A DNA stretch of 64,000 bases from Shewanella donghaensis (GTDB lineage: Bacteria; Pseudomonadota; Gammaproteobacteria; Enterobacterales; Shewanellaceae): the NCBI RefSeq assembly GCF_007567505.1, contig NZ_CP041783.1, positions 62,001 to 126,000 on the forward strand. Direction: 5' to 3'. This document shows positions 63,136 to 64,000 of this stretch, one piece after another. The stretch's first letter is position 1, and each line of letters opens with the position of its first letter. Position numbers and translations under genes: made by a program. The notes under the pieces are model-generated. The model had not been told where the DNA came from, did no database searches, and saw nothing but the letters and a program-made list of their open reading frames with translations.

Positions 63136-64000
63136 TCAGCTAATAGGATTAACGCTAGCAAGGATTTGATCTGACAGCGCTTGGCCACGTTGCTGGCTAT
63201 TAGTTCTGATCCGATGTTCTGCCACACAATGAAATACCGCTTGAATATCTTCTGGGACGACATAATTACGATGGTTTAATAATGCCCATGCTTTAGATGC
63301 ATCAAGTAAGGCAATACTTGCCCGCGGTGACAGTCCATTTCCTGGGATTTGATGGCGAGAATATTGCGCAAGGTTGATTAAGTATTTGAGCACGGCATCA
63401 GATGCACTGACTTTTTGTACTTGGCTTTGTAAGCTCATCAGCTCGGCTGGGCTGATACATTGCTCTATGGGCGCAGCAGAGCTTCTTTGGTTTAATCCTT
63501 TGAGCATTTCGAGTTCAGCTTGTTCATTTGGATAACCGATAGATATTCTCATCATAAAGCGATCGAGCTGCGACTCGGGCAATGGGAACGTACCTGATTG
63601 TTCAATAGGGTTCTGGGTTGCGATAACAAAAAAGGGTTGTGGCAATGGATGTGTTTCACCATCAATGGTGATTTGTCTTTCTGCCATAGCTTCAAGCAAG
63701 GCACTTTGGGTTTTCGGACTGGCGCGGTTAATTTCATCCGCTAACAGCATTTGATTAAAAATTGGACCAGGATGGAATTGAAACTGTTGTTGCTGTTGTT
63801 GGTATATCGATACTCCTAGTATATCGGCTGGCAACATATCGCTGGTAAATTGAATGCGCTGATAACTCATTCCTAGCGATGTTGCTAAGGCTTGAGACAG
63901 GCTGGTTTTACCCATTCCAGGTAGATCTTCAATCAGCAAATGACCTTTCGCTAAGATACAGGCGAGGGCAAGTTTAATTTGCTCAGGCTTACCTAATAAT
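63136..64000 (-). CDS. MoxR-family AAA+ ATPase (5' end outside window)
   Basis: This is the C-terminal ~287 residues of a MoxR ATPase. The Walker A DLPGMGKTSLS, Walker B LLADEINRASPKTQSALLEAM, sensor I VIATQNPIEQSGTFPLPESQLDRFM and the GLSPRASIALL sensor II region are all present. The frame stays open to the window edge (LLGKPEQIKLALACILAKGHLLIEDL), so the first methionine seen in frame (63939) is internal. MoxR proteins are metal- or cofactor-insertion chaperones. Here the partner genes are DUF58 and transglutaminase, which follow on the same strand. Confidence 0.93.
   Translation of the reverse strand, partial: LLGKPEQIKLALACILAKGHLLIEDLPGMGKTSLSQALATSLGMSYQRIQFTSDMLPADILGVSIYQQQQQQFQFHPGPIFNQMLLADEINRASPKTQSALLEAMAERQITIDGETHPLPQPFFVIATQNPIEQSGTFPLPESQLDRFMMRISIGYPNEQAELEMLKGLNQRSSAAPIEQCISPAELMSLQSQVQKVSASDAVLKYLINLAQYSRHQIPGNGLSPRASIALLDASKAWALLNHRNYVVPEDIQAVFHCVAEHRIRTNSQQRGQALSDQILASVNPIS

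Overview
The window looks like a chromosomal segment of Shewanella or a close marine gammaproteobacterium. The grounds are gene content and order. There is a pspF/pspABC-ycjXF stress block, a napEDABC periplasmic nitrate reductase operon without napFGH, and a methylcitrate cycle of the acnD-prpF type led by a GntR regulator. It also holds recCBD, tesA/ybbA/ybbP and a Pla-1/cef (VolA-like) surface lipase. Nearly all of it is ordinary, densely coded chromosome. No rRNA, tRNA, CRISPR array, insertion sequence or prophage was recognised.

Layout. 1-6.6 kb: 5' part of sapA, pspF, a sigma-54 promoter, pspABC, ycjX-ycjF and a secreted ComEA-like helix-hairpin-helix protein. 6.7-12.4 kb: yciK, the lipase, sohB and an AraC regulator. 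12.4-17.8 kb: two lipoproteins sharing a di-haem cytochrome module, one of them fused to a parallel beta-helix, then a protein of unknown function with a clear internal duplication. 18-27 kb: tesA, ybbAP, a VOC protein, a LysR regulator, yfcH, an AI-2E-family permease and an RlmI-like methyltransferase. 27.3-31.5 kb: a regulated nap operon, including a 52-codon napE. 31.6-37 kb: two overlapping orphan solute-binding proteins, a small unknown gene, ddl and an acyltransferase. 37.2-44.3 kb: prpR-prpB-prpC-acnD-prpF, with two identical operator palindromes at the promoter. 44.5-55.2 kb: an EamA transporter with an unusual start, then recD, recB and recC on the minus strand.

55.3-59.9 kb is the accessory part. 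It has an AT-rich DUF262-like/HNH gene directly upstream of recCBD, then more than 1 kb without a gene, then a DcaP-like porin. The porin is flanked by two direct copies of a roughly 600-base multi-hairpin repeat. Each copy ends in the 3' end of the transglutaminase gene. The right copy is the end of the intact gene; the left copy is a diverged, mostly synonymously changed fragment. The window closes with the minus-strand moxR-DUF58-transglutaminase operon.

How the genes work together: NapC passes quinol electrons to NapAB, with NapD guiding NapA maturation. PrpC, AcnD (with PrpF) and PrpB carry propionyl-CoA through 2-methylcitrate to pyruvate and succinate. RecBCD repairs double-strand breaks. 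PspF/PspABC respond to inner-membrane stress. All functional calls rest on reading the translated sequence and on known families; no database search was possible.
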